The notes under the pieces were generated by a model. That model was not told where the DNA came from and did not search any database. It was given only the letters and a program-made list of their open reading frames with translations. This document shows positions 17,821 through 30,576 of a stretch of DNA of 64,000 nt, in pieces. The stretch is taken from the NCBI RefSeq assembly GCF_001984175.1, contig NZ_MTQP01000068.1:930001-994000 (forward strand), written 5' to 3'. Origin of the DNA: Saccharothrix sp. ALI-22-I. GTDB taxonomy: Bacteria; Actinomycetota; Actinomycetes; Mycobacteriales; Pseudonocardiaceae. Within the stretch, counting starts at the first letter, position 1, and the number at the start of each line of letters is the position of its first letter. The position numbers and the translations under genes were made by a program.

Positions 17821-18617
17821 GCACTTCCGAAGAGGTCTACGCGGCCTCGCCGCTGGACCCCGTCGAGACGCACCGGCTGGTGACCGAGAACCCGGTCGAC
17901 ACGGCTGTGTTCGACCAGTCGATCGTGGACAAGGCGCAGGCGATCATCGCCCGCTACCCGCAGGCGCGGTCGGCGCTGCTGCCGATGCTGCATCTGGTGC
18001 AGTCGGTCGAGGGGTACGTCAGCCAGGCGGGCATCACGTTCTGCGCCGACCAGCTCGACCTGAGCAACGCCGAGGTCAGCGCGGTCGCGACGTTCTACAC
18101 CATGTACAAGCGCCGCCCGTGCGGCGAGCACCTGGTGAGCGTCTGCACGAACACGCTGTGCGCGGCCCTGGGCGGCGACGCCATCTACGCCAAGCTGCGC
18201 GAGCACCTGGGCAGCGACGGCAAGCCGCTGGGCCACGAGCAGACCGCGGGCGAGCCGGGCACGCCGGGCTCGATCACGCTGGAGCACGCCGAGTGCCTGG
18301 CCGCGTGCGACCTCGGCCCGGTGCTCCAGGTCAACTACGAGTACTTCGACAACCAGACGCCCGACGGCGCGCTGGGCCTGGTCAAGTCCTTGCAGGCGGG
18401 GGAGAAGCCGCACCCGACGCGCGGCGCGCCGCTGACCGACTTCCGCCAGGCCGAGTTGCAGCTGGCCGGGTTCTTCGAGGGTCGGGACGCGGACCTGGAC
18501 GGCCCGTCGGCCGCCCCCGAGACGGTGCGCGGGGCCAGGATCGCCGCGGAACGCGGCTGGACCGCGCCGGCCATGCCGGACAACGCGGACTTCCCGCCGC
18601 TGCCGGAGAAGAAGTAG
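17817..18617 (+). CDS. nuoE: NADH-quinone oxidoreductase subunit E
   Basis: NuoE (266 residues) is the thioredoxin-like 24-kDa subunit with the [2Fe-2S] cluster N1a. Ligands are in SVCTNTLC and ECLAACD. It is longer than the E. coli protein (166) because of a C-terminal extension of about 80 residues, as in mycobacteria. It is translationally coupled to nuoD by ATGA. Confidence 0.95.
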   Translation: MSTSEEVYAASPLDPVETHRLVTENPVDTAVFDQSIVDKAQAIIARYPQARSALLPMLHLVQSVEGYVSQAGITFCADQLDLSNAEVSAVATFYTMYKRRPCGEHLVSVCTNTLCAALGGDAIYAKLREHLGSDGKPLGHEQTAGEPGTPGSITLEHAECLAACDLGPVLQVNYEYFDNQTPDGALGLVKSLQAGEKPHPTRGAPLTDFRQAELQLAGFFEGRDADLDGPSAAPETVRGARIAAERGWTAPAMPDNADFPPLPEKK

Positions 18618-18632
18618 GTAGGGGGAGCTGAC

Positions 18633-19909
<1,277 letters not shown>

Positions 19910-19913
<4 letters not shown>

Positions 19914-22471
19914 CGATGGCACCCGAGAAGAGCACTGAGCTCGTGGTCCCGGAGGGCCACGTCAAGCTCGTCATCGACGGCGTGGAGGTCGTCGCCCCCA
20001 AGGGCGAGCTGCTGATCCGCACCGCGGAGCGGCTCGGCACCGTCATCCCGCGCTTCTGCGACCACCCGCTGCTGGAGCCCGCGGGCGCCTGTCGGCAGTG
20101 CCTGGTCGAGGTGGAGATGGGCGGCCGGCCGATGCCGAAGCCGCAGGCCTCCTGCACCATGACCGTCGCCGACGGCATGGTGGTCAAGACCCAGCTGACC
20201 TCGCCGGTGGCGGACAAGGCACAGCAGGGCGTGATGGAGCTGCTGCTCATCAACCACCCGCTGGACTGCCCGATCTGCGACAAGGGCGGCGAGTGCCCGT
20301 TGCAGAACCAGGCGCTGGCGCACGGCCGCTCGGACTCCCGGTTCCACGAGCACAAGCGGACGTTCCCCAAGCCGATCCCGATCTCCACGCAGGTGCTGCT
20401 GGACCGTGAGCGGTGCGTGCTGTGCCAGCGCTGCACGCGGTTCTCCGCGCAGATCGCCGGTGACCCGTTCATCGAGTTGCTGGAGCGCGGTTCGCAGCAG
20501 CAGATCGGTGTGGCGCAGGAGAAGCCGTTCCAGTCGTACTTCTCCGGCAACACCATCCAGATCTGCCCGGTGGGCGCGCTGACCAGCGCCGCGTACCGGT
20601 TCCGCGCCCGGCCGTTCGACCTGGTGTCCACGCCCGGTGTGTGCGAGCACTGCTCGTCGGGCTGCGCGGAGCGCACCGACTGGCGGCGCGGCAAGGTGCA
20701 GCGCAAGCTGGCCGGTGACGACCCGCAGGTCAACGAGGAGTGGATCTGCGACAAGGGTCGTTTCGCGTTCCGCTACGCCACCGCCGAGGACCGCGTCCGC
20801 CGGCCGCTGGTGCGCGACAAGGCCACCGGTGAGCTGCGCGAATCGTCCTGGACCGAGGCGTTGCAGTACGCCGCCGAGGGCCTGGCGAAGGCCCGTGACG
20901 GCAAGGGTGTCGGTGTGCTGGCCGGTGGCCGGCTCACCGTCGAGGACGCCTACGCGTACTCGAAGTTCGCCCGGATCGCGCTGCGCACCAACGACGTCGA
21001 CTTCCGCGCCCGCGCCCACTCGGCCGAGGAGCTGGAGTTCCTGACCAGCACGATCCTCGGCACGAACCCGGACAACGGCGGCGTGACGTTCGAGGGCATC
21101 GAGCGGGCGCCGGCCGCGCTGCTGGTCGCGTTCGAGCCGGAGGAAGAGGCGCCGATCGTGTTCCTGCGGCTGCGCAAGGCGGCCCGCAAGAACCGGACCA
21201 AGGTCTTCCACCTGGGCCAGTTCACGACGCCCGCGGTGGAGAAGACCAACGGCGTGCTGCTGGCGTGCGTGCCCGGTGGCGAGCCCGCCGCGTTGAACGC
21301 GCTGCCCGAGCACGCCGCCGACGTGGTCGACGACCTGGCCAAGCCGGGCTCGGTGATCCTGGTCGGCGAGCGTGCCGCCGAGGTCCCCGGCCTGTTCTCG
21401 GCGGTCGCCGCGCTGGCCGAGCGGACCGGCGCGAAGGTCGCCTGGATCCCGCGTCGCGCCGGTGAGCGCGGTGCGCTGGAGACCGGTCTGCTGCCGACGT
21501 TGCTGCCGGGCGGTCGCCTGGTGAGCGACGCGGCCGCACGCGCCGAGGTCGAGCAGGCGTGGGGCCTGGAGCCGGACACGCTGCCCGCGAAGGCCGGCCG
21601 CGACACCAACGGCATCCTCCTCGCCGCCGCGAGTGGTGGGCTGGACGCGCTGGTGGTCGGCGGTGTCGACCCGTTCGACCTGCCCGACCCGGCGCTGGCC
21701 GAGCGCGCGCTGGACTTCACCGGTTTCGTGGTCAGCCTGGAGCTGCGGCACAGCGCAGTCACCGCGCACGCCGACGTGGTGCTCCCGATCGCCCCGGCGG
21801 TGGAGAAGGCGGGCAGCTACCTCAACTGGGAGGGCCGCCACCGCCAGTTCGGCACCACGATCGAGGGCACCGGCGCGCTGCCGGACGGCCGGGTGCTCGA
21901 CACGCTGGCCGTGGAGATGGACGCGGACCTGTTCACCCAGACCCCCGCCGCGGCCGCCGCGGACCTGGCCCGACTGGGCGTCGCGACGGTTACCGCTTCG
22001 GCACCCACCGTGGCGGCACCGCTGCTCTCGCAGCCCAAGGACGGCCAGGCCGTACTCGCGACCTGGCGGCGGCTGCTGGACAACGGCTCGATGCAGGACG
22101 ACGAGCCGAACCTGGCCGGCACCGCGCGGCCGGTGGTGGCGAAGCTCTCCGCGGCCACCGCGCGGCACCTGGGCGTGCAGCTCGGCGGTGAGATCACCGT
22201 CGCCACCGACCGGGGCGAGGTGGTGCTGCCGGTCGAAGCGGCCGACCTGCCCGACGGCGTGGTGTGGCTGCCCGGCAACTCGGGCGCGGTCACCGTGCGG
22301 CGCAACCTGGTCGCCGGCCACGGCTCCGTGGTGGCGGTCGCGCCGTTCGTCTCGGGCACCGCGCAGCGGATCACGCCGCCGGCCGCGGTCTCCGCTGAGA
22401 AGGACACGTCGACGGCACCCGTCGCGGGCTCCGCTGAGAAGAACACCTCGCCCGTCGGAGGCAAGGCATGA
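19910..22471 (+). CDS. nuoG: NADH-quinone oxidoreductase subunit G
   Basis: NuoG (853 residues) carries the iron-sulfur relay from NuoE/F. Visible clusters: [2Fe-2S] N1b ([18 protein letters not shown] and the following SC), the His-Cys N4-type set ([17 protein letters not shown]), N5 (CVLCQRC and ICPVGAL) and the extra N7 motif (CEHCSSGC with a Cys about 27 residues later in EWICDKG). A molybdopterin-oxidoreductase-like fold follows. The C-terminal tail has a near-repeat [20 protein letters not shown]. The start ATG at 19910 is chosen because it overlaps the nuoF stop. Confidence 0.96.
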
Positions 22472-23817
22472 ACACCGCTGAACTCCTCGCCGACGATCCG
22501 CTCTGGCTGATCCTCGTCAAGGTCGTCGCGATCTTCGCTTTCCTCGTGGTCATGACCCTGTTCATGATCAACTGGGAGCGCAAGGTCGTGGCCCGGATGC
22601 AGCAGCGCCCCGGACCCAACCGGGTCGGCCCGAACGGCTGGCTCCAGTCGCTCGCCGACGGGCTGAAGCTCGCCTTCAAGGAGGACATTCGCCCGGTCCT
22701 GGCGGACAAGTGGGTGTTCTTCCTGGCCCCGGTGGTCTCCTGCATCCCCGCGTTCGTCGCCTTCTCGGTGATCCCGCTGGGCGGCGAGGTCTCCATCTTC
22801 GGCGAGCGCACCGCGCTCCAGCTGGTCGACCTGCCGGTCGGCGTGCTGGTCGTGCTGGCCTGCTCCGCGCTCGGCGTCTACGGCATCGTGCTGTCCGGCT
22901 GGGCCTCCGGCTCGCCGTACCCGCTGCTGTCGTCTCTGCGGGCCGCCGCGCAGGTGATCTCGTACGAGATCGCGATGGGCCTGTCCATCCTGGCCGTGGT
23001 GATGAACTCGCACTCGCTGTCCACGGCGGACATCGCGGGAACGCAGACCGGCACCATCCTGTGGGGCCTGTTGCCCGCGTGGAACGCGATCCTGCTGCCG
23101 GTCAGCTTCCTGATCTACGTCACCTCGATGGTCGGCGAGACCAACCGGGCGCCGTTCGACCTCCCCGAGGCCGAGTCGGAGCTGGTCGGCGGTTTCCACA
23201 CCGAGTACAGCTCGCTGAAGTTCGCGCTGTTCTTCCTCGCCGAGTACGTCAACATGGTGACCGTCTCGGCGCTGGCCACCACGCTGTTCCTGGGCGGCTG
23301 GCGGTTCCCGTTCGTCGGCGACGACCACATCCTCAACAGCGGCTGGTTCGGCCTGCTCTGGTTCGTGATCAAGACGCTGGGCTTCCTGTTCCTGTTCATC
23401 TGGCTGCGCGGCACGCTGCCCCGCCTGCGCTACGACCAGTTCATGCGGCTGGGCTGGAAGTTCCTGGTCCCGATCGCGCTGGTCTGGTTCGTCGCGGTGG
23501 CCTTCGCCCGCTACGTGCGCCAGGAGGTGGAGACGGGCACCGGCCTGGACACCAGCACCGCGTTGATCGTGATCGGCGCGTTCCTCGCGGCGATCCTGCT
23601 GATCGCGTTCCTGCTGCCGGACAAGCGGGAGCAACAGGACCCCAACGCCGTGCCGATCACCGGTGGCGGCTACCCGGTGCCGCCGCTGGACCTGAAGGTG
23701 CCCAAGTCACCGCCGCGCCGGCAGGTGCCGGTCGCGGAACTCCCGGGTGACCAGACCAAGGAACCGGCAGCGGTAACCGCAGCTTCACAAAAGGAGGCCA
23801 GCGATGGGCGTGTTTGA
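22468..23817 (+). CDS. nuoH: NADH-quinone oxidoreductase subunit H
   Basis: NuoH (449 residues) is the eight-helix membrane subunit that closes the quinone chamber. It contains [18 protein letters not shown] and [20 protein letters not shown] with the conserved glutamates, and [16 protein letters not shown] hydrophilic C-terminal tail of about 65 residues follows the last helix. It overlaps nuoG by four bases and nuoI by 14. Confidence 0.97.
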   Translation: MNTAELLADDPLWLILVKVVAIFAFLVVMTLFMINWERKVVARMQQRPGPNRVGPNGWLQSLADGLKLAFKEDIRPVLADKWVFFLAPVVSCIPAFVAFSVIPLGGEVSIFGERTALQLVDLPVGVLVVLACSALGVYGIVLSGWASGSPYPLLSSLRAAAQVISYEIAMGLSILAVVMNSHSLSTADIAGTQTGTILWGLLPAWNAILLPVSFLIYVTSMVGETNRAPFDLPEAESELVGGFHTEYSSLKFALFFLAEYVNMVTVSALATTLFLGGWRFPFVGDDHILNSGWFGLLWFVIKTLGFLFLFIWLRGTLPRLRYDQFMRLGWKFLVPIALVWFVAVAFARYVRQEVETGTGLDTSTALIVIGAFLAAILLIAFLLPDKREQQDPNAVPITGGGYPVPPLDLKVPKSPPRRQVPVAELPGDQTKEPAAVTAASQKEASDGRV

Positions 23818-24343
23818 TCCCGTCAAGGGCTTCGGCGTCACCTTCGGCACGATGTTCAAGAAGGTCGTCACCGAGGAGTACCCCGAGGTCAAGAAGGTCA
23901 CCGCGCCGCGGTTCCACGGCCGCCACCAGCTCAACCGGCACCCGGACGGGCTGGAGAAGTGCGTCGGCTGCGAGCTGTGCGCGTGGGCGTGCCCGGCGGA
24001 CGCGATCTTCGTCGAGGGTGGCGACAACACCGACGAGGAGCGCTACTCGCCCGGTGAGCGGTTCGGCGCCGACTACCAGATCAACTACCTGCGCTGCATC
24101 GGCTGCGGCCTGTGCATCGAGGCGTGCCCGACCCGCTCGCTCACCATGACCAACGAGTACGAGCTGGCCGACGACGACCGGCAGAAGCTGATCTTCACCA
24201 AGGAAGACCTGCTCGCGCCCCTGCTCGCCGGCATGGAGCAGCCGCCGCACCCGATGCGGCTCGGCGAGAACGAGCAGGACTACTACGTGAACGGTCCGCA
24301 GTTGGCCGCCCAGGCGAAGCAAGCACCGGGAGCGGGGCAATGA
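23804..24343 (+). CDS. nuoI: NADH-quinone oxidoreductase subunit I
   Basis: NuoI (179 residues) holds clusters N6a and N6b in a double ferredoxin fold: [12 protein letters not shown] and [12 protein letters not shown]. The N-terminal amphipathic segment and [17 protein letters not shown] precede it. AAAGGAGG stands before the ATG, inside the end of nuoH. A second NuoI-like protein is at 44650. Confidence 0.97.
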   Translation: MGVFDPVKGFGVTFGTMFKKVVTEEYPEVKKVTAPRFHGRHQLNRHPDGLEKCVGCELCAWACPADAIFVEGGDNTDEERYSPGERFGADYQINYLRCIGCGLCIEACPTRSLTMTNEYELADDDRQKLIFTKEDLLAPLLAGMEQPPHPMRLGENEQDYYVNGPQLAAQAKQAPGAGQ

Positions 24344-25182
24344 TCGCTTCCCTCCTGGCACAGCAGCCCGACGCCGTCGAACGCGTGGTGGACACCGTCA
24401 CCACCGGCGAGGCGGTCGCGTTCTGGATCCTCGGCCCGCTCGCCCTCGCCGGCGCGCTGGGCATGCTCTTCGCGCGCAACGCGGTGCACTCCGCGCTGTG
24501 GCTGGTGCTCACCATGCTCAGCCTCGGCGTGCTCTACATGGTCCAGCAGGCGCCGTTCCTCGGCTTCGTGCAGATCATCGTCTACACCGGCGCGATCATG
24601 ATGCTGTTCCTGTTCGTGCTGATGCTGGTCGGCCGGGACAGCTCGGACTCGGTCGTCGAAGTGCTGCGGGGCCAGCGGCTGGCCGCTGCGGTCATCGGCG
24701 TCGGCTTCGCCGGCATCGTGGTCGCCTCGGTCGCCCGCGCGCTGACCGACGTGGAGCCGGTCGGCCTGGCCGCGCAGAACACGCAGAACGGCGGCAACGT
24801 CGCCAACATCGGCGAGGCGCTGTTCACCGACTACCTGTTCCCGTTCGAGCTGACGTCCGCGCTGCTGATCACCGCGGCGGTCGGCGCGATGGTGCTCGCC
24901 TTCACCTCGCGCACCGGCAAGGACGCCAAGAAGACCCAGCGCGAACTGGTCGAGGAGCGCTTCCGCGGCAACCGCCCGGGCTCGCTGCCCGGCCCCGGTG
25001 TGTTCGCCACCGCCAACTCGGTGGCCACGCCCGCCCTGCTGCCGGACGGTTCGGTCGCCTCCGAGTCCCTGTCCGAGCTCATCGAGACGACCGCCAAGGA
25101 ACGTCTTGAGGACGACGTCGCGGAGGTGTCCGGCACCGGGCACCAGCCCGACGCGCACGCGCTCAAGGGAGAGTCGTCGTGA
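24340..25182 (+). CDS. nuoJ: NADH-quinone oxidoreductase subunit J
   Basis: NuoJ (280 residues) is a five-helix membrane subunit; the third helix has the family pattern [18 protein letters not shown], which contains the pi-bulge helix linked to coupling. The C-terminal 90 residues form a hydrophilic tail longer than in E. coli. ATG overlaps the nuoI stop. Confidence 0.95.
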   Translation: MIASLLAQQPDAVERVVDTVTTGEAVAFWILGPLALAGALGMLFARNAVHSALWLVLTMLSLGVLYMVQQAPFLGFVQIIVYTGAIMMLFLFVLMLVGRDSSDSVVEVLRGQRLAAAVIGVGFAGIVVASVARALTDVEPVGLAAQNTQNGGNVANIGEALFTDYLFPFELTSALLITAAVGAMVLAFTSRTGKDAKKTQRELVEERFRGNRPGSLPGPGVFATANSVATPALLPDGSVASESLSELIETTAKERLEDDVAEVSGTGHQPDAHALKGESS

Positions 25183-25478
25183 CCCCTACGTACTACCTGC
25201 TGCTGTCCGCGCTGCTGTTCAGCCTCGGCGCGGTCGGCGTTCTGGTGCGGCGCAACGCCATCGTGGTGTTCATGTGCGTGGAGCTGATGCTCAACGCGGT
25301 GAACCTGACCCTGGTCACGTTCGCCCGCATCAACGGCGGGCTGGACGGCCAGGTCATGGCGTTCTTCGTGATGGTCGTGGCCGCGGCCGAAGTCGTGGTC
25401 GGTCTGACGATCATCATGGCGATCTTCAAGACGCGTCGCTCGGCCTCGGTCGACGATTCCAACCTGCTGAAGTACTGA
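25179..25478 (+). CDS. nuoK: NADH-quinone oxidoreductase subunit K
   Basis: NuoK (99 residues) has three membrane helices with the two conserved glutamates in [12 protein letters not shown] and AAAEVVVGL, which belong to the proton path. GTG start in a GTGA overlap with nuoJ. Confidence 0.96.
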   Translation: MTPTYYLLLSALLFSLGAVGVLVRRNAIVVFMCVELMLNAVNLTLVTFARINGGLDGQVMAFFVMVVAAAEVVVGLTIIMAIFKTRRSASVDDSNLLKY

Positions 25479-25488
25479 GAGGTCGACG

Positions 25489-27423
25489 GTGACGGAACCT
25501 GTTGCCGCCAGCGGGATCGGCGGTCTCGCCTGGTTGTTGCTCGCTTTGCCCGCCTTCGGCGCGCTCGTGCTGCTCGTGGGTGGCAAGCGCACCGACAAGT
25601 GGGGCCACCTGCTGGGCTGCGCGACCGTGATCGCGGCGTTCGCGTACGGCGTGGCGCTGTTCTTCTCCACCCTGGGCATGAGCCCGGAGGAGCGGACCAG
25701 CGAGGTGCACCTGTTCGACTGGGTGCCGGTGGCCGCGCTGGACGTGGAGTTCGGACTGCGCCTGGACCCGCTGTCGCTGACGTTCGTGCTGCTGATCACC
25801 GGTGTCGGGTCGCTGATCCACATCTACTCGATCGGCTACATGGCGCACGAGGCCGGGCGGCGGAAGTTCTTCGCCTACCTGAACCTCTTCGTCGCCGCGA
25901 TGCTGCTGCTGGTGCTCGGCAACGGCTTCGTGACGCTGTACTTCGGCTGGGAGGGCGTCGGTCTCGCGTCCTACCTGCTCATCGGCTGGTACCAGCACAA
26001 GCCGGAGGCGGCGTCGGCCGCGAAGAAGGCGTTCCTGATGAACCGGGTCGGTGACCTGGGTCTGGCGATCGCCATCTTCATGATGTTCAACACGCTGGGC
26101 ACCACCCAGTTCACCGAGGTGTTCGCCCGCGTCGGCGAGTTCTCCTCGGCCGAGGTGCTGGCCATCACGCTGCTGCTGCTCCTGGGCGCGTGCGGCAAGT
26201 CCGGCCAGTTCCCGTTGCAGGCGTGGTTGCCCGACGCGATGGCCGGCCCGACCCCGGTCTCCGCCCTGATCCACGCGGCGACGATGGTCACCGCCGGCGT
26301 CTACCTGATCGCCCGGTCGAACCCGATCTACAACCTGTCGGCCGACGGCCGGCTGGTCGTGATGATCATCGGCGGGCTGACGCTGCTGATCGGCTGCATC
26401 ATCGGCTGCGCCTACGACGACTTCAAGAAGGTGCTGGCCTACTCGACGGTCAGCCAGATCGGCTACATGATCCTGGCCGTAGGCCTCGGACCGGTCGGTT
26501 ACGCGCTGGGCATCATGCACCTGCTCACGCACGGCTTCTTCAAGGCCGGGCTGTTCCTCGGCGCCGGTTCGGTCATGCACGGCATGAACGACGAGGGCGA
26601 TATCCGGCGGATGGGCGGGCTGGCCCGCAAGATGCCGATCACCTTCGTCACCTGGGGCCTGGGCTACCTGGCCCTGATCGGCTTCCCGTTCCTGTCCGGC
26701 TACTTCTCCAAGGACGCCATCATCGCGGCGGCGTTCAGCGAGCCGGGTTGGCGCGGTTGGGTGTTCGGCGGTGTGGCCGCGCTGGGTGCGGGCATCACCG
26801 CGTTCTACATGACGCGCCTGCTGTTCCTGGTGTTCCTGGGCAAGCCGCGCTGGACGGACCTGAAGTCCGCCGACGGCCGCGAGTACCACCCGCACGAGTC
26901 CGGCCTGTCGATGACGGTGCCGATGATCCTGCTGGCGGTCGGGTCGGTCGGCGCGGGTTGGTTCCTGGAGTCGAACCACAACCTCTCGGGTTGGCTGGCG
27001 CCGTCGCTGGGCGAGTTGCAGGAGCAGCACGGGGTGCTGGACCACAGCGTGGTCAACTACCTGGTGCTCGGCCTGTCGGCGCTCGGCGTGCTGATCGCCT
27101 ACCTGATCTTCGGCCGCCGGCCCCAGCCGGTGGAACGCCCGGTGCGGGTGTCGTTCCCGGTCCGCGCCGCGCGCGCCGACCTGTACGGCAACACGCTGAA
27201 CGAGGCGCTGTTCGCGCGGCCGGGCACCTGGCTCACCCGCGCGCTGGTGTTCGTGGACAACAAGGGCGTCGACGGCCTGGTGAACGGGTCGGCGGCGCTG
27301 CTGGGCGGTAGCTCGGGCCGGCTGCGCAGGTTGCAGACCGGGTTCGTGCGCTCGTACGCGCTCTCCATGCTCCTGGGTGCGGTCTTCGTCCTGGGCGCGC
27401 TGCTGATGGTGAGGTTCTCGTGA
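25489..27423 (+). CDS. nuoL: NADH-quinone oxidoreductase subunit L
   Basis: NuoL (644 residues) is the distal antiporter-like proton pump with the long lateral helix. It contains FGWEGVGLASYLLIGWYQ (conserved Glu), AGPTPVSALIHAATMVTAGVYL with the discontinuous helix, and KKVLAYSTVSQIGYM. GTG start 10 bp after nuoK; it ends in a GTGA overlap with nuoM. Confidence 0.97.
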   Translation: MTEPVAASGIGGLAWLLLALPAFGALVLLVGGKRTDKWGHLLGCATVIAAFAYGVALFFSTLGMSPEERTSEVHLFDWVPVAALDVEFGLRLDPLSLTFVLLITGVGSLIHIYSIGYMAHEAGRRKFFAYLNLFVAAMLLLVLGNGFVTLYFGWEGVGLASYLLIGWYQHKPEAASAAKKAFLMNRVGDLGLAIAIFMMFNTLGTTQFTEVFARVGEFSSAEVLAITLLLLLGACGKSGQFPLQAWLPDAMAGPTPVSALIHAATMVTAGVYLIARSNPIYNLSADGRLVVMIIGGLTLLIGCIIGCAYDDFKKVLAYSTVSQIGYMILAVGLGPVGYALGIMHLLTHGFFKAGLFLGAGSVMHGMNDEGDIRRMGGLARKMPITFVTWGLGYLALIGFPFLSGYFSKDAIIAAAFSEPGWRGWVFGGVAALGAGITAFYMTRLLFLVFLGKPRWTDLKSADGREYHPHESGLSMTVPMILLAVGSVGAGWFLESNHNLSGWLAPSLGELQEQHGVLDHSVVNYLVLGLSALGVLIAYLIFGRRPQPVERPVRVSFPVRAARADLYGNTLNEALFARPGTWLTRALVFVDNKGVDGLVNGSAALLGGSSGRLRRLQTGFVRSYALSMLLGAVFVLGALLMVRFS

Positions 27424-28982
27424 GCTGGACGCTGATCGCGCTGCTCCTGCTGCCGCTGGTCGGCAGCCTGGTGGTGGCGTTCCTGCGGGGCAACGACCGG
27501 TTGGCCAAGACGGTCGCGCTGGCGTTCTCCCTGGTGGAGCTGGCGCTGGCGGTGCTGGCGTGGACGGCGTTCGACCCGGGCGGCGAGCGCTTGCAGCTCA
27601 CCAGCTCGGCCGACTGGATCCCCGCCTTCGGCGTGCACCTGTCGTTCGGTGTGGACGGCATCGCGCTGGTGATGATCGCGCTGATCGCCTTCCTGGTGCC
27701 GGTCGTCATCGGCGGCTCGTGGGCGGACAAGCTGCCCGAGGGCCGCAGCGCGGGCGGGTTCTTCGCGCTGCTGCTGGCCATGCAGACCGGCATGGTCGGT
27801 GTCTTCGCGGCCACCGACGTGTTCGTGTTCTACGTGTTCTTCGAGGCCGTGCTGGTCCCGATGTACTTCCTGATCGGCCGCTTCGGCGGACCGAACCGGC
27901 AGTACGCGGCGATGAAGTTCTTCCTGTACTCGCTGCTCGGCGGCCTGATCATGCTGGCCTCGGTGATCGGCCTGTACGTGGTGAGCGCGGACAAGCTCGG
28001 CCAGGGCACGTTCGACTGGGCCACGCTGGTCACCGTGACGCGGGACCTGCCGCTGTCCACCCAGATCTGGCTGTTCCTCGGCTTCTTCATCGCGTTCGCG
28101 ATCAAGGCGCCGCTGGTGCCGCTGCACACCTGGCTGCCCGACGCCGGTGCGGAAGCGCCGGTCGGCGCGGGCGTGCTGCTGGTCGGCATCCTGGACAAGA
28201 TCGGCACGTTCGGCTTCCTGCGCTACTGCCTGCCGCTGTTCCCGGCGGCCAGCAAGGAACTCGCGCCCGTCGTGCTGGTCCTGGCCGTCGTCGGCATCCT
28301 GTACGGCTCGCTGCTCGCGGTCGGCCAGTCCGACATGAAGCGGTTCGTCGCCTACACCTCGATCGCGCACTTCGGTTTCATCGCGCTGGGCATCTTCGCG
28401 TTCAGCTCGCAGGCCGGTACCGGCGCGGTGCTCTACATGGTCAACCACGGCATCTCCACCGGCATGCTGTTCCTGGTCGTCGGCATGGTGATGGCCCGCG
28501 GCGGGTCGCGCCTGATCGAGGACTACGGCGGCATGGCCAAGCTGACCCCGGTGCTGGGCGGGCTGTTCTTCGTGGCCGGTCTGTCGTCGCTGGCGCTGCC
28601 GGGCACCAACTCGTTCGTGAGCGAGTTCCTGGTGCTCATCGGCTCCTACCCGAACGCGCCGGTCTACACGATCCTGGCCGCCGTGGGCATGGTGCTGGCC
28701 GCGCTGTACGTCCTGTGGCTGTACCAGCGCGTGTTCCAGGGCCCGGTGCGCGGCACCGCGTTGATCGACGCGGTCGGCGGTCCCGGTGCGGCAGTCGACC
28801 CGGAGAAGGCGTCGGTGCCGGACCTGAACAAGCGCGAACTGGCCGTGCTCGCGCCGCTGGTGGCACTGATCCTGGTGCTCGGCTTCTACCCGAAGCCGGT
28901 GTTGGACGTGATCACCCCGTCCGTCGGGGCGACGCTCAGCGAGGTCGGGGTGGCCGACCCGGTCGCGCAGGAAGGCAAGTGA
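27420..28982 (+). CDS. nuoM: NADH-quinone oxidoreductase subunit M
   Basis: NuoM (520 residues) is the second antiporter-like subunit. Landmarks are FYVFFEAVLVPMYFLIGRFGG (conserved Glu), PLVPLHTWLPDAGAEAPVGAGVLL and MKRFVAYTSIAHFGFIALG. GTG start overlaps the nuoL stop. Confidence 0.97.
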   Translation: MSWTLIALLLLPLVGSLVVAFLRGNDRLAKTVALAFSLVELALAVLAWTAFDPGGERLQLTSSADWIPAFGVHLSFGVDGIALVMIALIAFLVPVVIGGSWADKLPEGRSAGGFFALLLAMQTGMVGVFAATDVFVFYVFFEAVLVPMYFLIGRFGGPNRQYAAMKFFLYSLLGGLIMLASVIGLYVVSADKLGQGTFDWATLVTVTRDLPLSTQIWLFLGFFIAFAIKAPLVPLHTWLPDAGAEAPVGAGVLLVGILDKIGTFGFLRYCLPLFPAASKELAPVVLVLAVVGILYGSLLAVGQSDMKRFVAYTSIAHFGFIALGIFAFSSQAGTGAVLYMVNHGISTGMLFLVVGMVMARGGSRLIEDYGGMAKLTPVLGGLFFVAGLSSLALPGTNSFVSEFLVLIGSYPNAPVYTILAAVGMVLAALYVLWLYQRVFQGPVRGTALIDAVGGPGAAVDPEKASVPDLNKRELAVLAPLVALILVLGFYPKPVLDVITPSVGATLSEVGVADPVAQEGK

Positions 28983-28983
28983 C

Positions 28984-30555
28984 GTGACGACGTTCCTCTC
29001 GCAGACCGTGGAACGGCTGCAAGCCCCGGAGATCGACTACTGGGCCGTCGCACCGTTGCTGATCGTGCTCGGCGCGGCCTGCCTCAGCGTGCTGTTCGAG
29101 GCGTTCCTGCCGAAGGCCGTGCGGTGGGCGGCGCAGGTCCTGCTGACCTTCTTCACGCTGCTCGGCGCCGGCTTCGCGCTGCTGACGTACGCGGTCGCCG
29201 AGGAGACCCTCGAACAGGGCAAGCTGACCCTGGCGGGCACCATCGCGGTGGACCGGCCGGTGATCTTCCTGTGGGCCACCCTGCTGATGCTCGGCCTCGG
29301 TTCGGTGCTGCTCATCGCGGACCGGTCCGTCGAACCGGGCGGCGCGTTCGTGGCGGACGCCTCGATCCTGCCCGGCTCGGGCGGCGTCCGGGAGCAGTTG
29401 ATCCGGCGGGAGATGCAGACCGAGGTCTTCCCGCTGACGCTGTTCGCGCTCGGCGGCATGATGACCTTCGTCGCGGCGAACGACCTGCTCACCATGTTCA
29501 TCGCGCTGGAAGTGCTGTCGCTGCCGCTGTACCTGATGGCGGGTCTGGCCCGCCGTCGCCGCCTGCTGTCGCAGGAAGCCGCCGTGAAGTACTTCCTGCT
29601 CGGCGCGTTCGCGTCGGCGTTCTTCCTGTACGGCGTGGCGCTGCTGTACGGCTTCGCGGGCTCGGTGAAGCTGGCCGACATCGCGAACGCCACCACCGCC
29701 ACGGACCGCTCCGACACGCTGCTCTACGCGGGCTTCGGCCTGCTGATCGTGGGTCTGCTGTTCAAGGCCTCCGTCGGCCCGTTCCACGCGTGGACGCCCG
29801 ACGTCTACCAGGGCTCGCCCACGCCGGTGACGGCGTTCATGGCGGCGTGCACGAAGGTCGCCGCGTTCGGCGGCATCCTGCGCGTGCTCTACGGCGCGTT
29901 CGAGCGGTCGAGCTGGGAGTGGAGCGGCGTCCTGTGGGGCGTGGCCATCGCGTCCATGGTGATCGGCGCGGTCCTCGGGCTCACCCAGACCGACGTGAAG
30001 CGGATGATCGCGTACTCGTCGGTGGCGCACGCGGGGTTCCTGCTGATCGGCGCCATCTCGCTGAACGACGCGGGCCTGTCCGGCACGATGTTCTACCTGA
30101 TGGCCTACGGCTTCACCACGATCGCCGCGTTCGGCGTGGTCAGCCTGGTCCGCAACGCCGACGGCGAGGCCACCCACCTGTCCCAGTGGGCCGGTCTGGC
30201 CAAGCGGTCGCCGCTGGCGGCGGCCGTGTTCACCTTCCTGCTGCTGGCTCTCGCGGGTCTGCCGCTGACCAGCGGGTTCGTCGGCAAGTTCGCGGTGTTC
30301 GCGGCGGCCATCGAAGCCGGCATGACGCCGCTGGTGGTGATCGCCCTGGTGGCTTCGGCGGTGGCGGCGTTCTTCTACCTGCGGGTGATCGTGCTGATGT
30401 ACTTCAGCGAGCCCGCGGTGGACGGCCCGACGGTGAGCGTGCCCGGCGCGTTCACCACGATCGCGATCACCCTGGGTGCGGCGGTCACGCTCGTGCTCGG
30501 CGTTTACCCGCCTGATGTCCTCGAATGGGCGGGGGCAGGCGTATTCATCTTCTAG
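28984..30555 (+). CDS. nuoN: NADH-quinone oxidoreductase subunit N
   Basis: NuoN (523 residues) is the proximal antiporter-like subunit and the last gene of the operon. It shows MFIALEVLSLPLYLMAGL, GPFHAWTPDVYQGSPTPVTAFM and DVKRMIAYSSVAHAGFLLIG. A loop of about 25 residues before the EQLIRREMQTEVFPL segment is usual for actinobacteria. The gene ends 21 bp before a polyprenyl diphosphate synthase gene; no terminator is seen between them. Confidence 0.97.
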   Translation: MTTFLSQTVERLQAPEIDYWAVAPLLIVLGAACLSVLFEAFLPKAVRWAAQVLLTFFTLLGAGFALLTYAVAEETLEQGKLTLAGTIAVDRPVIFLWATLLMLGLGSVLLIADRSVEPGGAFVADASILPGSGGVREQLIRREMQTEVFPLTLFALGGMMTFVAANDLLTMFIALEVLSLPLYLMAGLARRRRLLSQEAAVKYFLLGAFASAFFLYGVALLYGFAGSVKLADIANATTATDRSDTLLYAGFGLLIVGLLFKASVGPFHAWTPDVYQGSPTPVTAFMAACTKVAAFGGILRVLYGAFERSSWEWSGVLWGVAIASMVIGAVLGLTQTDVKRMIAYSSVAHAGFLLIGAISLNDAGLSGTMFYLMAYGFTTIAAFGVVSLVRNADGEATHLSQWAGLAKRSPLAAAVFTFLLLALAGLPLTSGFVGKFAVFAAAIEAGMTPLVVIALVASAVAAFFYLRVIVLMYFSEPAVDGPTVSVPGAFTTIAITLGAAVTLVLGVYPPDVLEWAGAGVFIF

Positions 30556-30562
30556 TGGTACG

Positions 30563-30568
30563 TAGGCT
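30563..30568 (+). promoter_or_regulatory. -10 element before the polyprenyl synthase, probably leaderless
   Basis: TAGGCT, the same hexamer as in front of menG, ends 8 bases before the GTG at 30577. It would give the isoprenoid gene its own leaderless transcript in addition to read-through from nuo. Confidence 0.4.
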
Positions 30569-30576
30569 CTGTAGCC